Below are positions 1-8,723 of a stretch of 64,000 nucleotides of DNA, in pieces. Location of the stretch: the NCBI RefSeq assembly GCF_013378075.1, contig NZ_CP051131.1:2306501-2370500 (forward strand), given 5' to 3'. How positions within the stretch are numbered: the first letter of the stretch is position 1; each line of letters begins with the position of its first letter. The stretch is from Parasphingopyxis algicola (GTDB taxonomy: Bacteria; Pseudomonadota; Alphaproteobacteria; Sphingomonadales; Sphingomonadaceae). A program made the translations under genes and the position numbers. The notes below the pieces were generated by a model. That model ran no database searches. It was given only the letters and a program-made list of their open reading frames with translations, and had not been told where the DNA came from.

Positions 1-543
1 GGCGAACTCGTCATGCACGGCTATTGGCGCAACGCGGAAGAAACCGACCGCGTCCTCAAGGACGGCTGGCTTCATACCGGCGATATCGGGCATATCGACG
101 ACGCTGGCCGGATCGCGATAACGGACCGCAAGAAGGACCTCATCGTCAACGACAAGGGCGACAATGTCGCGCCCCAGCGGGTCGAAGGTATGCTTACACT
201 CGAACCGGAAATTCTGCAGGCGATGGTCGTCGGCGACAAGCGCCCCCATCTCGTCGGCCTGATCGTCCCCGATCCCGAATGGGTGCGGGAATGGGCGGCG
301 GAGAACGGCGTGCCCAATGACGAGGTCGCCCTGCGCGAAAATCCCGAATTCCACCGGGCGGTTTCGGCGGCGGTCGACCGGGTCAACAAGGGGCTGTCCA
401 CCGTCGAGAAGGTCCGCCGCGTCGTCTTCGCGGACGAACCCTTCAGCGTCGAGAACGACCAAATGACGCCGTCGATGAAAATCCGCCGCCATGTCCTGCG
501 CGCGGTCTATGGCGAACGGCTCGACGCGCTCTACAAGCGGTAG
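1..543 (+). CDS. Long-chain acyl-CoA ligase (AMP-binding), C-terminal part
   Basis: Last 180 residues of an adenylate-forming enzyme that activates a fatty or other carboxylic acid to its acyl-CoA through an acyl-adenylate; the 5' part lies outside the window. The fragment opens in frame with the GELVMHGYW segment. It then carries HTGD at residues 25-28 (motif A7, the ATP-ribose Asp) and the hinge motif GRIAITDRKKDLI at about 37-49 (A8). Lys160 in PSMKIRR sits where the catalytic A10 lysine is expected. The extended linker after A8 fits the long-chain acyl-CoA synthetase branch better than acetyl-CoA synthetase. The substrate cannot be told from this part. The gene converges on a lipoprotein gene 18 bp away. 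Confidence 0.88.
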   Translation, partial: GELVMHGYWRNAEETDRVLKDGWLHTGDIGHIDDAGRIAITDRKKDLIVNDKGDNVAPQRVEGMLTLEPEILQAMVVGDKRPHLVGLIVPDPEWVREWAAENGVPNDEVALRENPEFHRAVSAAVDRVNKGLSTVEKVRRVVFADEPFSVENDQMTPSMKIRRHVLRAVYGERLDALYKR

Positions 544-561
544 CGCGCGGCGGTTCCTGTA

Positions 562-981
562 CTATTCGGGCCGGTACGGCGTAAATTCGCCCAACGCGCA
601 GCTGCCGAACGACGCGCCGCTGTACGGATCGCGCACCTCGACGAGTTCGCCGCTGCACAGCTGGCTCGAGCCGTAGCGCTGCGAAACGAGCGTGCTTTCT
701 GAACGCAGGGTCGGGCACATGCCGTCCAGATCGTTCCGATACACGACGGGGCCCACCCGATAGAGGATCATCTGGTTGCCGATGATCGAGGTTTGCGTCG
801 TCGGACGGGTATTGATGCAGGGCTGACTGTCGCCCGGCGTCTTGCCGTCGAGCAAGGCGGCCATTCGGCGTTCGTCGCGCTCCGACAGGGCATCGGCGCC
901 GGAGTTGGACGCTTCCATCGCACTGGCCGCGCATCCGGCGAGCAGGGGTAATGCGAACGCCATGGGTAGTAATCGAACCAT
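562..981 (-). CDS. Small lipoprotein, hypothetical
   Basis: 139-residue protein of unknown function. The N-terminus MVRLLPMAFALPLLAGC is a lipoprotein signal peptide with lipobox LAGC and acylated Cys17, so the protein should be anchored in a membrane facing the periplasm. The mature part has four more cysteines, which could form two disulfides. An open frame continues 25 codons upstream. I chose the ATG at 981 because it starts the signal peptide and has GGAAC just before it. It lies 52 bp downstream of gloB on the same strand and may be co-transcribed. No domain is recognised. Confidence 0.72.
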   Translation of the reverse strand: MVRLLPMAFALPLLAGCAASAMEASNSGADALSERDERRMAALLDGKTPGDSQPCINTRPTTQTSIIGNQMILYRVGPVVYRNDLDGMCPTLRSESTLVSQRYGSSQLCSGELVEVRDPYSGASFGSCALGEFTPYRPE

Positions 982-1033
982 GAGAGTTCCTTTCGCTTTT
1001 TGCCCCCGAACCTTCCGGTTACCACAAATCCGC

Positions 1034-1756
1034 CTAGAACGCATCCTTTGCGGCACGGCGCTCGGCGAGTTCGGCGGCGGACCGGGCGCGCATGAAGGGA
1101 TTGGTGGCGCGCTCGAGCCCGATCGTCGTCGGTACAGTCGCCTCGCCGCGCTCGCGCATGGCGACGACCTCTGCCATCCTCTCGGTCAGCGCCTGATTGT
1201 CCGGCTCGGCGGTCACGGCATAGCGGCCATTGGCCTCGGTATATTCGTGGGCGCAATAGACGCGCGTTTCGTCGGGCAGTGCTTCGAGCTTGCGCATATT
1301 CGCATACATCTGTTCGGCCGTTCCCTCGAACAGCCGCCCACAGCCCATGGCGAACAGCGTGTCGCCTACGAATGCGGCCTTTTCGCTCGGCAAGTGATAG
1401 GCGATATGGCCGGCCGTGTGGGCCGGGACGTCGATCACCTCGGCGACGACATCGCCCAGCCTTGCGGTATCGCCTTCCTTGACCGTCCGGTCGAGCGTCG
1501 GAATGCGCGCCTGCTCGGCCTCCGGGCCGGTTATCGTGCAGCCGGTCGCCGCCTTGATCGCCTCGTTGCCGCCCGTATGGTCAGGGTGCCAGTGCGTGTT
1601 CCAGATCTGGGTGATCGGCCAGCCGCGCTCGTCGGCCTCAGCGAGTACCGGATCGGCGACGGCGGGATCGACGACCATCGTCTCGCCGCTTTCCGGTTCG
1701 TGGACGAGCCAGACATAATTGTCGGACAGGACGGGGATGCGGACGATTTCAAGCAT
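1034..1756 (-). CDS. gloB: Hydroxyacylglutathione hydrolase (glyoxalase II)
   Basis: 240-residue metallo-beta-lactamase-fold enzyme that hydrolyses S-lactoylglutathione to lactate and glutathione, the second step of methylglyoxal detoxification. The binuclear metal motif THWHPDH is at residues 54-60. Further ligands are in VPAHTAGH (about 108-115), in GDTLF, and in CAHEYT near residue 173. The C-terminal part with NPFMRAR is the usual GloB substrate-binding region. The open frame extends 37 codons upstream, but the family starts at MLEIVRIP, so ATG 1756 is used. A glyoxalase-I-like gene lies 1.9 kb away, beyond a divergently oriented GGDEF gene. Confidence 0.93.
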   Translation of the reverse strand: MLEIVRIPVLSDNYVWLVHEPESGETMVVDPAVADPVLAEADERGWPITQIWNTHWHPDHTGGNEAIKAATGCTITGPEAEQARIPTLDRTVKEGDTARLGDVVAEVIDVPAHTAGHIAYHLPSEKAAFVGDTLFAMGCGRLFEGTAEQMYANMRKLEALPDETRVYCAHEYTEANGRYAVTAEPDNQALTERMAEVVAMRERGEATVPTTIGLERATNPFMRARSAAELAERRAAKDAF

Positions 1757-1934
1757 GAAACAGTCATAGGCTCGCGACCCGCCAAAGTTAAGACTTCGCC
1801 CGACACCAGCCCGATGTGTCGGGGCCCCGATGTCGACTTGCCCGCAGTTCCAGTCCTTTCGCGCCATGGAAACGTTAACGCCGCTTCAACGTCGCTGAGA
1901 TAGAAACGTTCAAGGGGTCAAGGACGAGGGACGA

Positions 1935-3629
1935 GTGGGATTGCGGTTACTGCTCCATATCCTGTTGATTATAAGCGCATTTGTCGCAGCGGGTCCGCTG
2001 TCCGCAGCCGAGCCGCTCGTCGACCGGTTGTGCGTCCTGCAGACCGCGACCGATGTCGATTTCGATGCTGCCATGGCCCGTTCCGATCGATGCCGCGACG
2101 GCGATTTTTCGATAGCCGGCCCCCGCGTCTGGGCGTTCGCCCCGGTCGCCGATCTGGCGGACATCGGGGAGCCGTTGCTGCTGAGTGTCGATCCGTCGAG
2201 CTTCGAACGGATGCTCGTGCATGTGCGCGATGCCGAAGGCCACTGGACCGGCCGAAGCTATGACAATCGGATCGCCGCCGAAAACTGGCGCGCGGGGATG
2301 CGGTTTACAGTCGGCCTTGCAACCGACGGCGCGGACGTCACGGCCCTCGCCGTCGCATTCGATCGGCCTCGGCTTCCATCGAACATATCCAATCTCGCAT
2401 TGACCGGTCCCCTGGCGGCGGAGACCAATCATGTCCGCACGAGCCTGTTCTACGCCTTCTTCATCGCCCTGCTGATCGTGCCGATGATCTACAATCTCGC
2501 CTTCTTCTCCGTGCTGCGCGAGCAATTCATGCTCTGGCATATCGGCATGGGGTGCGGGATCATCGGCTATGCGATCTTCTCCGGCGGGTTCGTCTACTAT
2601 CTCGTGCCCGATATCGCGCTGCCGACACGCTGGACGCTCAATATGTGGAGCATCGCGGTCGGGGTGACCGCGTCCGCCATGTTCTGCCGTACCTTTCTCG
2701 AGCCGGGCAAGGTATCGCCGCTGATCCTGCGCGCGATCGACGCGTCGGCGATCCTGATCCTCGTCACGACGGCAACCGTCACATTGGGCGGACCGCCGCT
2801 GCGCGTCATCGGCCAGAAAATCTATCTGCTCTCCTTCGCGCCCGCGACAACGCTTTTCGCGATCGCGATCATCCAGGCGCTGTTCCGCGACAGCCGGGCG
2901 GCGCGGTTCCAGGCGGTTGCCTGGAGCGCGCTCATTCTGTGCGCCTTCGATCGTATCGGGCGCGGTATCGGGCTTTACGAGGGGCCTGCCATACTCGATT
3001 TCGCAATCTATATCGCGCTGGCATTCGAAACGGTCGTGACCGCGCTCGGCATCGCCGATCGCGTGATGACCATCCGGCGTCAACGCGACAGCGCGCGCGA
3101 GAGCGAAGCGGCATTCGAGAAGCTGGCGAGCACGGACTATCTGACCGGTCTCAACAACCGGCGCGCGCTCGTCGCCGCCTTCGACGACGCGACGGGCTCA
3201 TTCGGCGCCCGCGGTTTTGCGCTGGTCGATCTCGATCATTTCAAACGCGTCAACGACCGGCACGGACACGATGTCGGCGACCGGGTCTTGCAATCGATCG
3301 CGCAAGTCATGCGGGAATGGAGCAACGTCACCGCGGGCCGCATCGGGGGCGAGGAATTCGTCGCGCTGATCCACAGCGCCGATCCGAGGGAAACGGCCAA
3401 GCGTCTGTGCGCGGCGATCAGCGACCATGTGCGGGATGCGGTCCCCGAGCTCCAGGACCCGCTGACCGCCAGCATCGGGCTCGTGCCCATTCTCCCGGGC
3501 CAGAGTTTCACGGAAGCCTATCGGGCTGCGGACAAATGCCTCTACCGTGCGAAGGAGGCGGGCCGCAATCAGGTCGTTGCGGACTGGAACGCGCCTGTTG
3601 TCGGCGAACCGGAGCGCGCCGTCGCCTAG
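1935..3629 (+). CDS. Membrane diguanylate cyclase, 7TM-DISM sensor plus GGDEF
   Basis: 564-residue inner-membrane signalling enzyme predicted to make cyclic di-GMP from GTP. After a signal peptide (about 1-25) comes a periplasmic domain (about 26-165) resembling the DISM extracellular sensor. Seven or so hydrophobic segments follow (about 170-375), then a short linker, then a GGDEF domain (about 390-550). The active-site loop is GGEEF at about 471-475, a functional variant. I see no RxxD product-inhibition site just before it, so feedback inhibition may be absent. The start is GTG preceded by GAGGG. The ligand is unknown. The gene diverges from gloB across 178 bp that contains the 12-bp palindrome TCGGGGCCCCGA at 1819-1830. 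Confidence 0.87.
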   Translation: MGLRLLLHILLIISAFVAAGPLSAAEPLVDRLCVLQTATDVDFDAAMARSDRCRDGDFSIAGPRVWAFAPVADLADIGEPLLLSVDPSSFERMLVHVRDAEGHWTGRSYDNRIAAENWRAGMRFTVGLATDGADVTALAVAFDRPRLPSNISNLALTGPLAAETNHVRTSLFYAFFIALLIVPMIYNLAFFSVLREQFMLWHIGMGCGIIGYAIFSGGFVYYLVPDIALPTRWTLNMWSIAVGVTASAMFCRTFLEPGKVSPLILRAIDASAILILVTTATVTLGGPPLRVIGQKIYLLSFAPATTLFAIAIIQALFRDSRAARFQAVAWSALILCAFDRIGRGIGLYEGPAILDFAIYIALAFETVVTALGIADRVMTIRRQRDSARESEAAFEKLASTDYLTGLNNRRALVAAFDDATGSFGARGFALVDLDHFKRVNDRHGHDVGDRVLQSIAQVMREWSNVTAGRIGGEEFVALIHSADPRETAKRLCAAISDHVRDAVPELQDPLTASIGLVPILPGQSFTEAYRAADKCLYRAKEAGRNQVVADWNAPVVGEPERAVA

Positions 3630-3648
3630 CGTTCGGGCCGGACAGGCC

Positions 3649-4080
3649 TTACCATTCGCCGACATTCTCCATCGACGCCCAAGGCTCGGCCGGCGCTTTC
3701 GCCTCACCCTTCTGCAGCAATTCGATCGAGATATCGTCGGGCGAGCGGACAAAAGCCATCCGCCCGTCGCGCGGCGGGCGGTTGATCGTGACACCGCCGT
3801 CCATCAGCCGCTGGCAGCTTTCATAGATATCGTCGACCGCATAGGCGAGATGGCCGAAATTCCGCCCGCCATCATATTGCTCCGCCTCGCCATCTTCGGG
3901 CGGCCAGTTATAGGTGAGTTCTACTTGCGCGTCCTCGTCGCCGGGCGCGGCGAGAAAGACGAGCGTGAAACGGCCCTGCTCGCTGTCGTAGCGCTTGAGC
4001 TCCCGGAGACCGAGCAGATCGAAAAAGGCGCGGGTTTCGTCGATATCGGAAACGCGGATCATCGTGTGAAGATATTTCAT
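3649..4080 (-). CDS. VOC-family lactoylglutathione lyase-like protein
   Basis: 143-residue vicinal-oxygen-chelate protein close in sequence style to glyoxalase I (GloA), which isomerises the methylglyoxal-glutathione hemithioacetal. The N-terminal [20 protein letters not shown] supplies the first metal His and the beta-alpha-beta half. VELTYNW gives the first Glu, HLAYAVDD the second His and ISIELLQ the second Glu. These are the four expected metal ligands. It converges on the GGDEF gene (19 bp) and diverges from the SIMPL gene. A true glyoxalase I role is likely given gloB nearby, but the VOC superfamily is broad and substrate is not proven. Confidence 0.82.
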   Translation of the reverse strand: MKYLHTMIRVSDIDETRAFFDLLGLRELKRYDSEQGRFTLVFLAAPGDEDAQVELTYNWPPEDGEAEQYDGGRNFGHLAYAVDDIYESCQRLMDGGVTINRPPRDGRMAFVRSPDDISIELLQKGEAKAPAEPWASMENVGEW

Positions 4081-4234
4081 CGGATCTTTTTCCTTCCGTC
4101 GGTCAACGGCTCATCGTAAGTCAGCAACGGTTCATCTCTGAAGCTTCATAGCCGGAACCGGTATCGGGTCGCGTCATAGACGCCCGCCGGGGCGAACGAA
4201 AGCACTGGCGGGCGAGCATAAGGGGTGTGAACCG

Positions 4235-4981
4235 ATGACCGACGACAATAGCGAAAACAAAGGCCGGGGCTGGCATATGCCGGACTCGCGAACGATCCTG
4301 ATCGCGAGCGGAATGCTCGGCGTCAGCATGATCGCGGGCGGCTATCTGCTCGGTGACGGCCTGTTGCGGGCTCGCATGGCGGACCGGTCGGTAACCGTGC
4401 GCGGACTCGCCGAGCGCGAGGTGACGGCGGACTTGGCGACCTGGACGATTTCCTATTCGGCGCGCTCGTCGAACCTCGCCGAGGCGCAGGGCGATATCGA
4501 CCGCGACACCGAGGCGATCCGCGCCTTTTTCGGGGAACTCGGCTTCGAAGCCGAAGCGCTGCAACCCTCGGGCGTCAACGTATCGCAATACAGCAACAAT
4601 AGGGGGCAGCAGACCTATACGATCCGCCAGCGGCTGCAGCTCCGGACAACCGACATCGAACGGGCGCAGGACGCCGTCGCCCGCCAGTTCGATCTCGTCC
4701 GCCGCGGCGTCGTGCTCGAGGAAGGATCGGGCATGAGCTACACCTTCACCCGGCTGAACGAGATCAAGCCCGAGATGGTGGCCGAGGCGACGCGGGACGC
4801 GCGGGCATCGGCCAACCAGTTCGCCGAAGACAGCGGCACCGATGTCGGCGGCATCCGCAGCGCGACGCAGGGCTATTTCTCGATCCAGTCGCGCGACGGA
4901 GACGCTGGCGGCTATGGCGTCGCCGACACGCCCTACAAACAGGTACGCGTCGTCACGACGATCGATTTCTATCTGGATTAG
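4235..4981 (+). CDS. SIMPL-domain (DUF541) protein, membrane anchored
   Basis: 248-residue protein with a short cytoplasmic N-terminus, one membrane segment at about residues 21-43 and a periplasmic SIMPL/DUF541 domain (about 52-247). The domain begins with the typical VTVRGLAEREVTADLATW strand. It contains the repeated alternation of strands and helices and ends in VRVVTTIDFYLD. SIMPL proteins include oxidative-stress and periplasmic proteins such as E. coli YggE, with no defined enzymatic reaction. The last codons overlap the 3' end of the convergent TPR gene by 4 bp. Confidence 0.82.
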   Translation: MTDDNSENKGRGWHMPDSRTILIASGMLGVSMIAGGYLLGDGLLRARMADRSVTVRGLAEREVTADLATWTISYSARSSNLAEAQGDIDRDTEAIRAFFGELGFEAEALQPSGVNVSQYSNNRGQQTYTIRQRLQLRTTDIERAQDAVARQFDLVRRGVVLEEGSGMSYTFTRLNEIKPEMVAEATRDARASANQFAEDSGTDVGGIRSATQGYFSIQSRDGDAGGYGVADTPYKQVRVVTTIDFYLD

Positions 4982-5856
4982 TTCTGCGGATCTGCAGGCT
5001 CCGGAGATTCGATCTCCGCACCATCCGGCAGCTCGACCGGTACGCCGGGCTCTTCCGCCAGCAAAGCCGCCAGCCGTTCGAGATAGCGTGCCGCAGCCTG
5101 ACCCGGCACGCCGTCCGGGTCCACCGCAGCGGCGCGCGTCCAGGCTTGTTCAGCGATATCATAGGCGTTCAGCCCGATCGCGATATTGCCTGCCTCGAGC
5201 AGGGTCGCGGCATCATTCTGGTCGAGTTCGAGCGCGCGGTCGATAAAGTCGCCGGCCGCATCCAGATCGCCCTGCCGCCGCGCCAGGGTCGCCGAGAGCA
5301 GCCAGACGGCATTGTCATTGGGCAGCAGCGCCTGAGCGGCAATGAGATCGGCCTGCGCCGCGTTGCCGTCGTTCAGCCCGACATGCGCCTGGGCGCGTTC
5401 GAGCAGGATATTGCCGCGCACATCGTCGCTGAGATCGGGGTCGGCGAGCACCGTATCGAACCGCGTCTTCGCCGCCGCCGCGTCGCCCTTTCTCAGCGCC
5501 ACGCGCCCGGCATTGGCGAGAATGCCGATACGGCGCGTATCTTCCACGGCCTCGGCGAGATCGTGCGCGCGCAGATAGGCGCGCTCGGCAGCGTCCCAAT
5601 CAGCCGTGTTTTCGTAGCCGACGCCGAGGCACAGCTCGGCCTCGATGCCGCCATCCGTCAACGCCCAGCGCGCGCCCTCGGCGATCGCGGCGTTGGGGTC
5701 GGAATCTGCCAAGCGCATGCAGTTCAGCAACCGCTGGGCTCGCGCCATGGCCGCGGATTCGGTTTCGACCGCGCTCTCCTCGCGCGGCGGAATCAGGACC
5801 GGGTCGACAGGCGGCGGGGCCGCCTGCAGCGCGGCAAGGAACACAAACAAACTCAT
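4978..5856 (-). CDS. TPR-repeat protein, exported
   Basis: 292-residue protein with a short hydrophobic N-terminus (MSLFVFLAALQAA) that looks like a signal peptide, then a long alpha-helical region of tetratricopeptide-like repeats (about 75-265), and an acidic, proline-containing tail. TPR arrays mediate protein-protein contacts, and no catalytic motif is visible. The gene lies directly downstream of the alpha/beta hydrolase on the same strand, with one base between stop and start, so the two are almost certainly co-translated. The partner and role are unknown. Confidence 0.75.
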   Translation of the reverse strand: MSLFVFLAALQAAPPPVDPVLIPPREESAVETESAAMARAQRLLNCMRLADSDPNAAIAEGARWALTDGGIEAELCLGVGYENTADWDAAERAYLRAHDLAEAVEDTRRIGILANAGRVALRKGDAAAAKTRFDTVLADPDLSDDVRGNILLERAQAHVGLNDGNAAQADLIAAQALLPNDNAVWLLSATLARRQGDLDAAGDFIDRALELDQNDAATLLEAGNIAIGLNAYDIAEQAWTRAAAVDPDGVPGQAAARYLERLAALLAEEPGVPVELPDGAEIESPEPADPQN

Positions 5857-5857
5857 G

Positions 5858-6607
5858 TCAGGACGCTTTCAGGCTCGCGAGCAACCATTCGATTTGGGCC
5901 AGCAGCCGCGCGACATCCTCGACGCGCGACAGCCGGTGATCGCCATCCTTGACGAGCGTGACATGGACATCGGCTGAACGCAGCTGTCGCGCGAGGCGAA
6001 CCGAATATTCCCAGGGGACGTCGCGGTCCTGCTGGCCATGAACCAGACGCACCGGGCAATCGATGGCGATCTCGGTGCCCAGCAGCCGGCTCGCTTCGCC
6101 GCTCTCGAAAAAGGTCCGGCTCGTCACATAGGGAGAATCGTCATAGTCGGAGGGCTGTTCGAGCCGTCCGTCGCGCAGGATCGTGAGCTTCTCGTCCTGA
6201 GTGAAACCCCAGTCGGTGAAATCGGGCGCCGCCGCGATGCCGACCAGCGCCGATACGCGCTCGGGATGCGCGAGCGCGCAGAGCAGCATCAGCCAGCCGC
6301 CCATCGATGAACCGATCAGCACGACCGGCCCCAGCACGAGCGCGTTGACGAGGTCCATGACATCGTCGCGCCAGTCGGTCAGTTTCTGCTCCTCGAACTC
6401 GCCATCGCTCGATCCGCATCCGGCATAGTCCAACAGCAGGCAGGCGCGGTTTTCCGCCTCCGCATAGGCCATGATCGCGCTCGCTTTGGAGCCGGTCATG
6501 TCCGACATGTAGCCGGGCAGGAAAACCAGCGTCGGGCCGATGCCTTCGCGATGGCGATAGGCGAGACGCGGCCTGCCCTTGCGATCGTGATAACGAAGTT
6601 CGGTCAT
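5858..6607 (-). CDS. Alpha/beta hydrolase
   Basis: 249-residue serine hydrolase of the alpha/beta fold. The oxyanion region is FLPGYMSDMTG, the nucleophile elbow is GSSMGGW, the acid is in VHGQQDRDVPW and the histidine in KDGDHRLS, which completes a Ser-Asp-His triad. There is no signal peptide, so it is cytoplasmic. Similar proteins are grouped with the human ABHD10-like carboxylesterases or thioesterases; the substrate cannot be read from sequence. An open frame extends 35 codons upstream, but ATG 6607 precedes the first conserved strand. It heads a two-gene unit with the TPR gene and diverges from the DM13 gene. Confidence 0.84.
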   Translation of the reverse strand: MTELRYHDRKGRPRLAYRHREGIGPTLVFLPGYMSDMTGSKASAIMAYAEAENRACLLLDYAGCGSSDGEFEEQKLTDWRDDVMDLVNALVLGPVVLIGSSMGGWLMLLCALAHPERVSALVGIAAAPDFTDWGFTQDEKLTILRDGRLEQPSDYDDSPYVTSRTFFESGEASRLLGTEIAIDCPVRLVHGQQDRDVPWEYSVRLARQLRSADVHVTLVKDGDHRLSRVEDVARLLAQIEWLLASLKAS

Positions 6608-6721
6608 CCGGATGCCCCCTTGCGAATCAGGCGATTCGTCCACGCGCTGTAACCATGATTGGCCGCGATGCGAAGCCCGGCACGACCGCACGTCGCCGAC
6701 CCGCAACCGCAAGGACCGCTC

Positions 6722-7182
6722 ATGACCCCATTACGCACGCTCCCGCACATCGCCCTCGCCGCAACAGCTGTTGCAGCCTTGACCATTCCGCTTTCGTCCG
6801 GGCCCTATCCGTCTTCCGCCGTTGCACAGACAGCCGTCGACGAGACCCTTGCGTCCGGCCGGTTCAGCGGGGCGGATCGATCGCACCGGGCCAGCGGATC
6901 GGCGCGGGTCGTTCGTCTCGCCAATGGAGAACTGGAGGTCCGCCTCGAGGGCTTTTCGGTAACCGGCGGGCCGGACCTCAGGGTCTGGGTCACCGATGCG
7001 CCGCGGATCCCCAATGCCCGGGCGGCAAGACGCGCCGCCATGCCGATCTGGGACGGTTGCGGCGCAGCCGCGGCGATCAAAGCTACCGGATCCCGGCCGA
7101 CGCGCTCGATGGCGAGTATCGCTCGGTCGTGATCTGGTGCCGCGCCTTCGGGGTGCTGTTTGCAAGTGCGCCGCTAGCCTAG
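6722..7182 (+). pseudogene. DM13-domain exported protein, frameshifted
   Basis: Starts at ATG 6722 after AAGGA with a signal peptide (about 1-35) and reads into a DM13 (electron-transfer DM13) domain: SGRFSGADRSHRASG and LEGFSVTGGPDLRVWVTD. After about 7018 this frame loses similarity and stops at 7132. The rest of the domain (HADLGRL, GDQSYRIPAD, YRSVVIWCRAF, FASAPLA) is read in the next frame from about 7037 and stops at 7182. One base appears missing, or two extra, between about 7015 and 7040. I see no slippery heptamer, so this is a disrupted gene or a sequencing error. It overlaps the convergent isomerase gene by 4 bp. Confidence 0.75.
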
Positions 7183-7787
7183 CCGGCCGCCGCTATCGCT
7201 TCTTCGACCTGACCGAGCCGTTCCTTGCCGAAGAACATCTCGTCGTCGACATAAAAGGTCGGAATGCCGAATGCACCGCGTTCGACGGCCGCCGCCGTAT
7301 TGTCGATCAACGCCTGCTTGATCGCCGGGTCCTGCGCCCCTTCGACCAGCGCCGCGCCGTCGAAGCCCGACTCGAGCATCGCTGCGGCATAGACTTCGGC
7401 ATCGTCCATCTTCTTCGGTGCTTCCCACATATGGTGCAGGCCGGCCTCGACATAATCCATCAGCCGCCCGTCGCGATCGGCGACGAGCGCTCCGCGCTGG
7501 AGCAAGACCGTATTCACCGGAAAATGCGGGTTGAAATTGAAGTCGGACAATCCGTGCTTCTCGATGAAACGACGAAACTCGAGCTGTTCATAGGCCAGCT
7601 TGTTGGGGATCGGCGCATAGGCGGCCATCGGCGCCTGATTGCCGGTCGCCTTGAAAATGCCGCCGAGCAGACAGGGTATGTAACGGAACGTCGCACCGGT
7701 ACGTTCGGCAATCCCCGGCAACACGCGATGCACGAGATACGCGTTCGGGCTCGCAAAATCGAAGATGAAATCGACGGTCATACTCAT
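7179..7787 (-). CDS. DsbA-family 2-hydroxychromene-2-carboxylate isomerase-like protein
   Basis: 202-residue cytoplasmic thioredoxin-fold protein of the kappa-GST / HCCA isomerase family. These are glutathione-dependent and isomerise aromatic-degradation intermediates. The active-site loop is FDFASPNAYL with Ser in place of the redox Cys pair. The cis-Pro region is GAFGIPTFYVDDEMFFGKERL, typical of the family. The product follows a 2-bp gap after the SDR gene on the same strand, suggesting one operon. The actual substrate is uncertain, since many sphingomonad members lie outside aromatic-degradation clusters, as here. Confidence 0.85.
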   Translation of the reverse strand: MSMTVDFIFDFASPNAYLVHRVLPGIAERTGATFRYIPCLLGGIFKATGNQAPMAAYAPIPNKLAYEQLEFRRFIEKHGLSDFNFNPHFPVNTVLLQRGALVADRDGRLMDYVEAGLHHMWEAPKKMDDAEVYAAAMLESGFDGAALVEGAQDPAIKQALIDNTAAAVERGAFGIPTFYVDDEMFFGKERLGQVEEAIAAAG

Positions 7788-7789
7788 GG

Positions 7790-8530
7790 CTACCAGCTCT
7801 CCTTCCAGGGCCTGAGGTCCAGTTCATGTGTCCAGGCGCTGCGCGGCTGCTTGTGCAGCATCACATAATTGGCGGCGATCGCATCGGGCGACAGAATGGC
7901 ATCCTCGTCGCGCTTCGTATCGACGTCCGGCAGGTTTTCGCGAATGAACTTCGAATCGATGGCCCCGTCGATCACGACATGGGCGACATGGATATTCTTC
8001 GGCCCCAGTTCGCGCGCCATCGTCTGGGCCAGCGCGCGCAGCGCGAATTTCGCCCCCGCAAAGGCGCTATAGCCCGGCCCGCCGCGCAGGCTTGCGGTCG
8101 CGCCGGTAAAGAGGATCGTGCCCCGGCCGCGTTCGGCCATATTCTTCGCAACCTCCCGGCCCATCAGGAAACCGGCGAAGGCAGCCATCTCCCAGACCTT
8201 GCGGTAGACGCGGGCCGTCGTCTCGGTGATCGGGAAATTCACGTTGGCGCCGATATTGAAGACGGCCGCCTCGATCGGGCCAACCTCGCTCTCGATCTGC
8301 GCGACAAGTGCGATCATCGCATCCTCATCCCGGGCATCGGTCGGCATCGCATGAGCCACACCGCCGTCCGACCGGATGCTGCTCGCCAGCGTCTCGAGCG
8401 CCCCGGCATGACGAGGCCGTCGCACGAGGCAGGCCGCCAGCCCTTCCCGTGCAAAGGCGCGGGCTATCGCGCCGCCCGTATCATCGCCCGCCCCGATAAC
8501 GAGACAGGCTCCTGAAGAATCCGCTGCCAT
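7790..8530 (-). CDS. SDR-family oxidoreductase lacking the catalytic Tyr
   Basis: 246-residue Rossmann-fold protein of the short-chain dehydrogenase/reductase superfamily. The N-terminal nucleotide motif is the variant VIGAGDDTGGAIA rather than TGxxxGIG. NIGAN stands in for NNAG, and TGATASLRGG carries the usual Ser region. The YxxxK motif reads FAGAK, so the catalytic Tyr is Phe; a Tyr (GYSAF) lies three residues earlier. From memory, a proteobacterial and actinobacterial SDR subgroup shares this change. Such proteins may bind a nucleotide without classical catalysis or use another acid. Forms an operon with the downstream DsbA-like gene. Confidence 0.85.
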   Translation of the reverse strand: MAADSSGACLVIGAGDDTGGAIARAFAREGLAACLVRRPRHAGALETLASSIRSDGGVAHAMPTDARDEDAMIALVAQIESEVGPIEAAVFNIGANVNFPITETTARVYRKVWEMAAFAGFLMGREVAKNMAERGRGTILFTGATASLRGGPGYSAFAGAKFALRALAQTMARELGPKNIHVAHVVIDGAIDSKFIRENLPDVDTKRDEDAILSPDAIAANYVMLHKQPRSAWTHELDLRPWKESW

Positions 8531-8600
8531 CGCTCACAGCGATGCGCATATCGAAGATGAAAATGCAACTTGGCCCGACGCCGTGTCAGGCGCTTCTCGA

Positions 8601-8723
8601 TCAGCTCTGGATCGCGCCGGCATCGGCTGCGACGATCGCGGGCCTTTGGTCGTCCGGGACGGTGCAGGCCAGGACGAAGGATGCGGCAGCACCCATGAAC
8701 AACGCGGCGCCGGCGATACGCAT
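8601..8723 (-). CDS. 40-residue lipoprotein
   Basis: Small gene below usual length limits. It starts at ATG 8723 after a good ribosome site (GGGAG, 9 bases upstream) and ends with TGA. The product MRIAGAALFMGAAASFVLAC has a charged start, a hydrophobic stretch and the lipobox VLAC with Cys20. A mature tail of 21 residues follows (TVPDDQ... to QS). This is the pattern of entericidin-sized membrane lipoproteins, but I recognise no family. It stands alone 70 bp downstream-facing from the SDR start. Confidence 0.6.
   Translation of the reverse strand: MRIAGAALFMGAAASFVLACTVPDDQRPAIVAADAGAIQS

Noticed and set aside
1819-1830. 12-bp palindrome TCGGGGCCCCGA as an operator
   Set aside because: GC-rich palindromes of this size occur by chance in such DNA and nothing else supports it.
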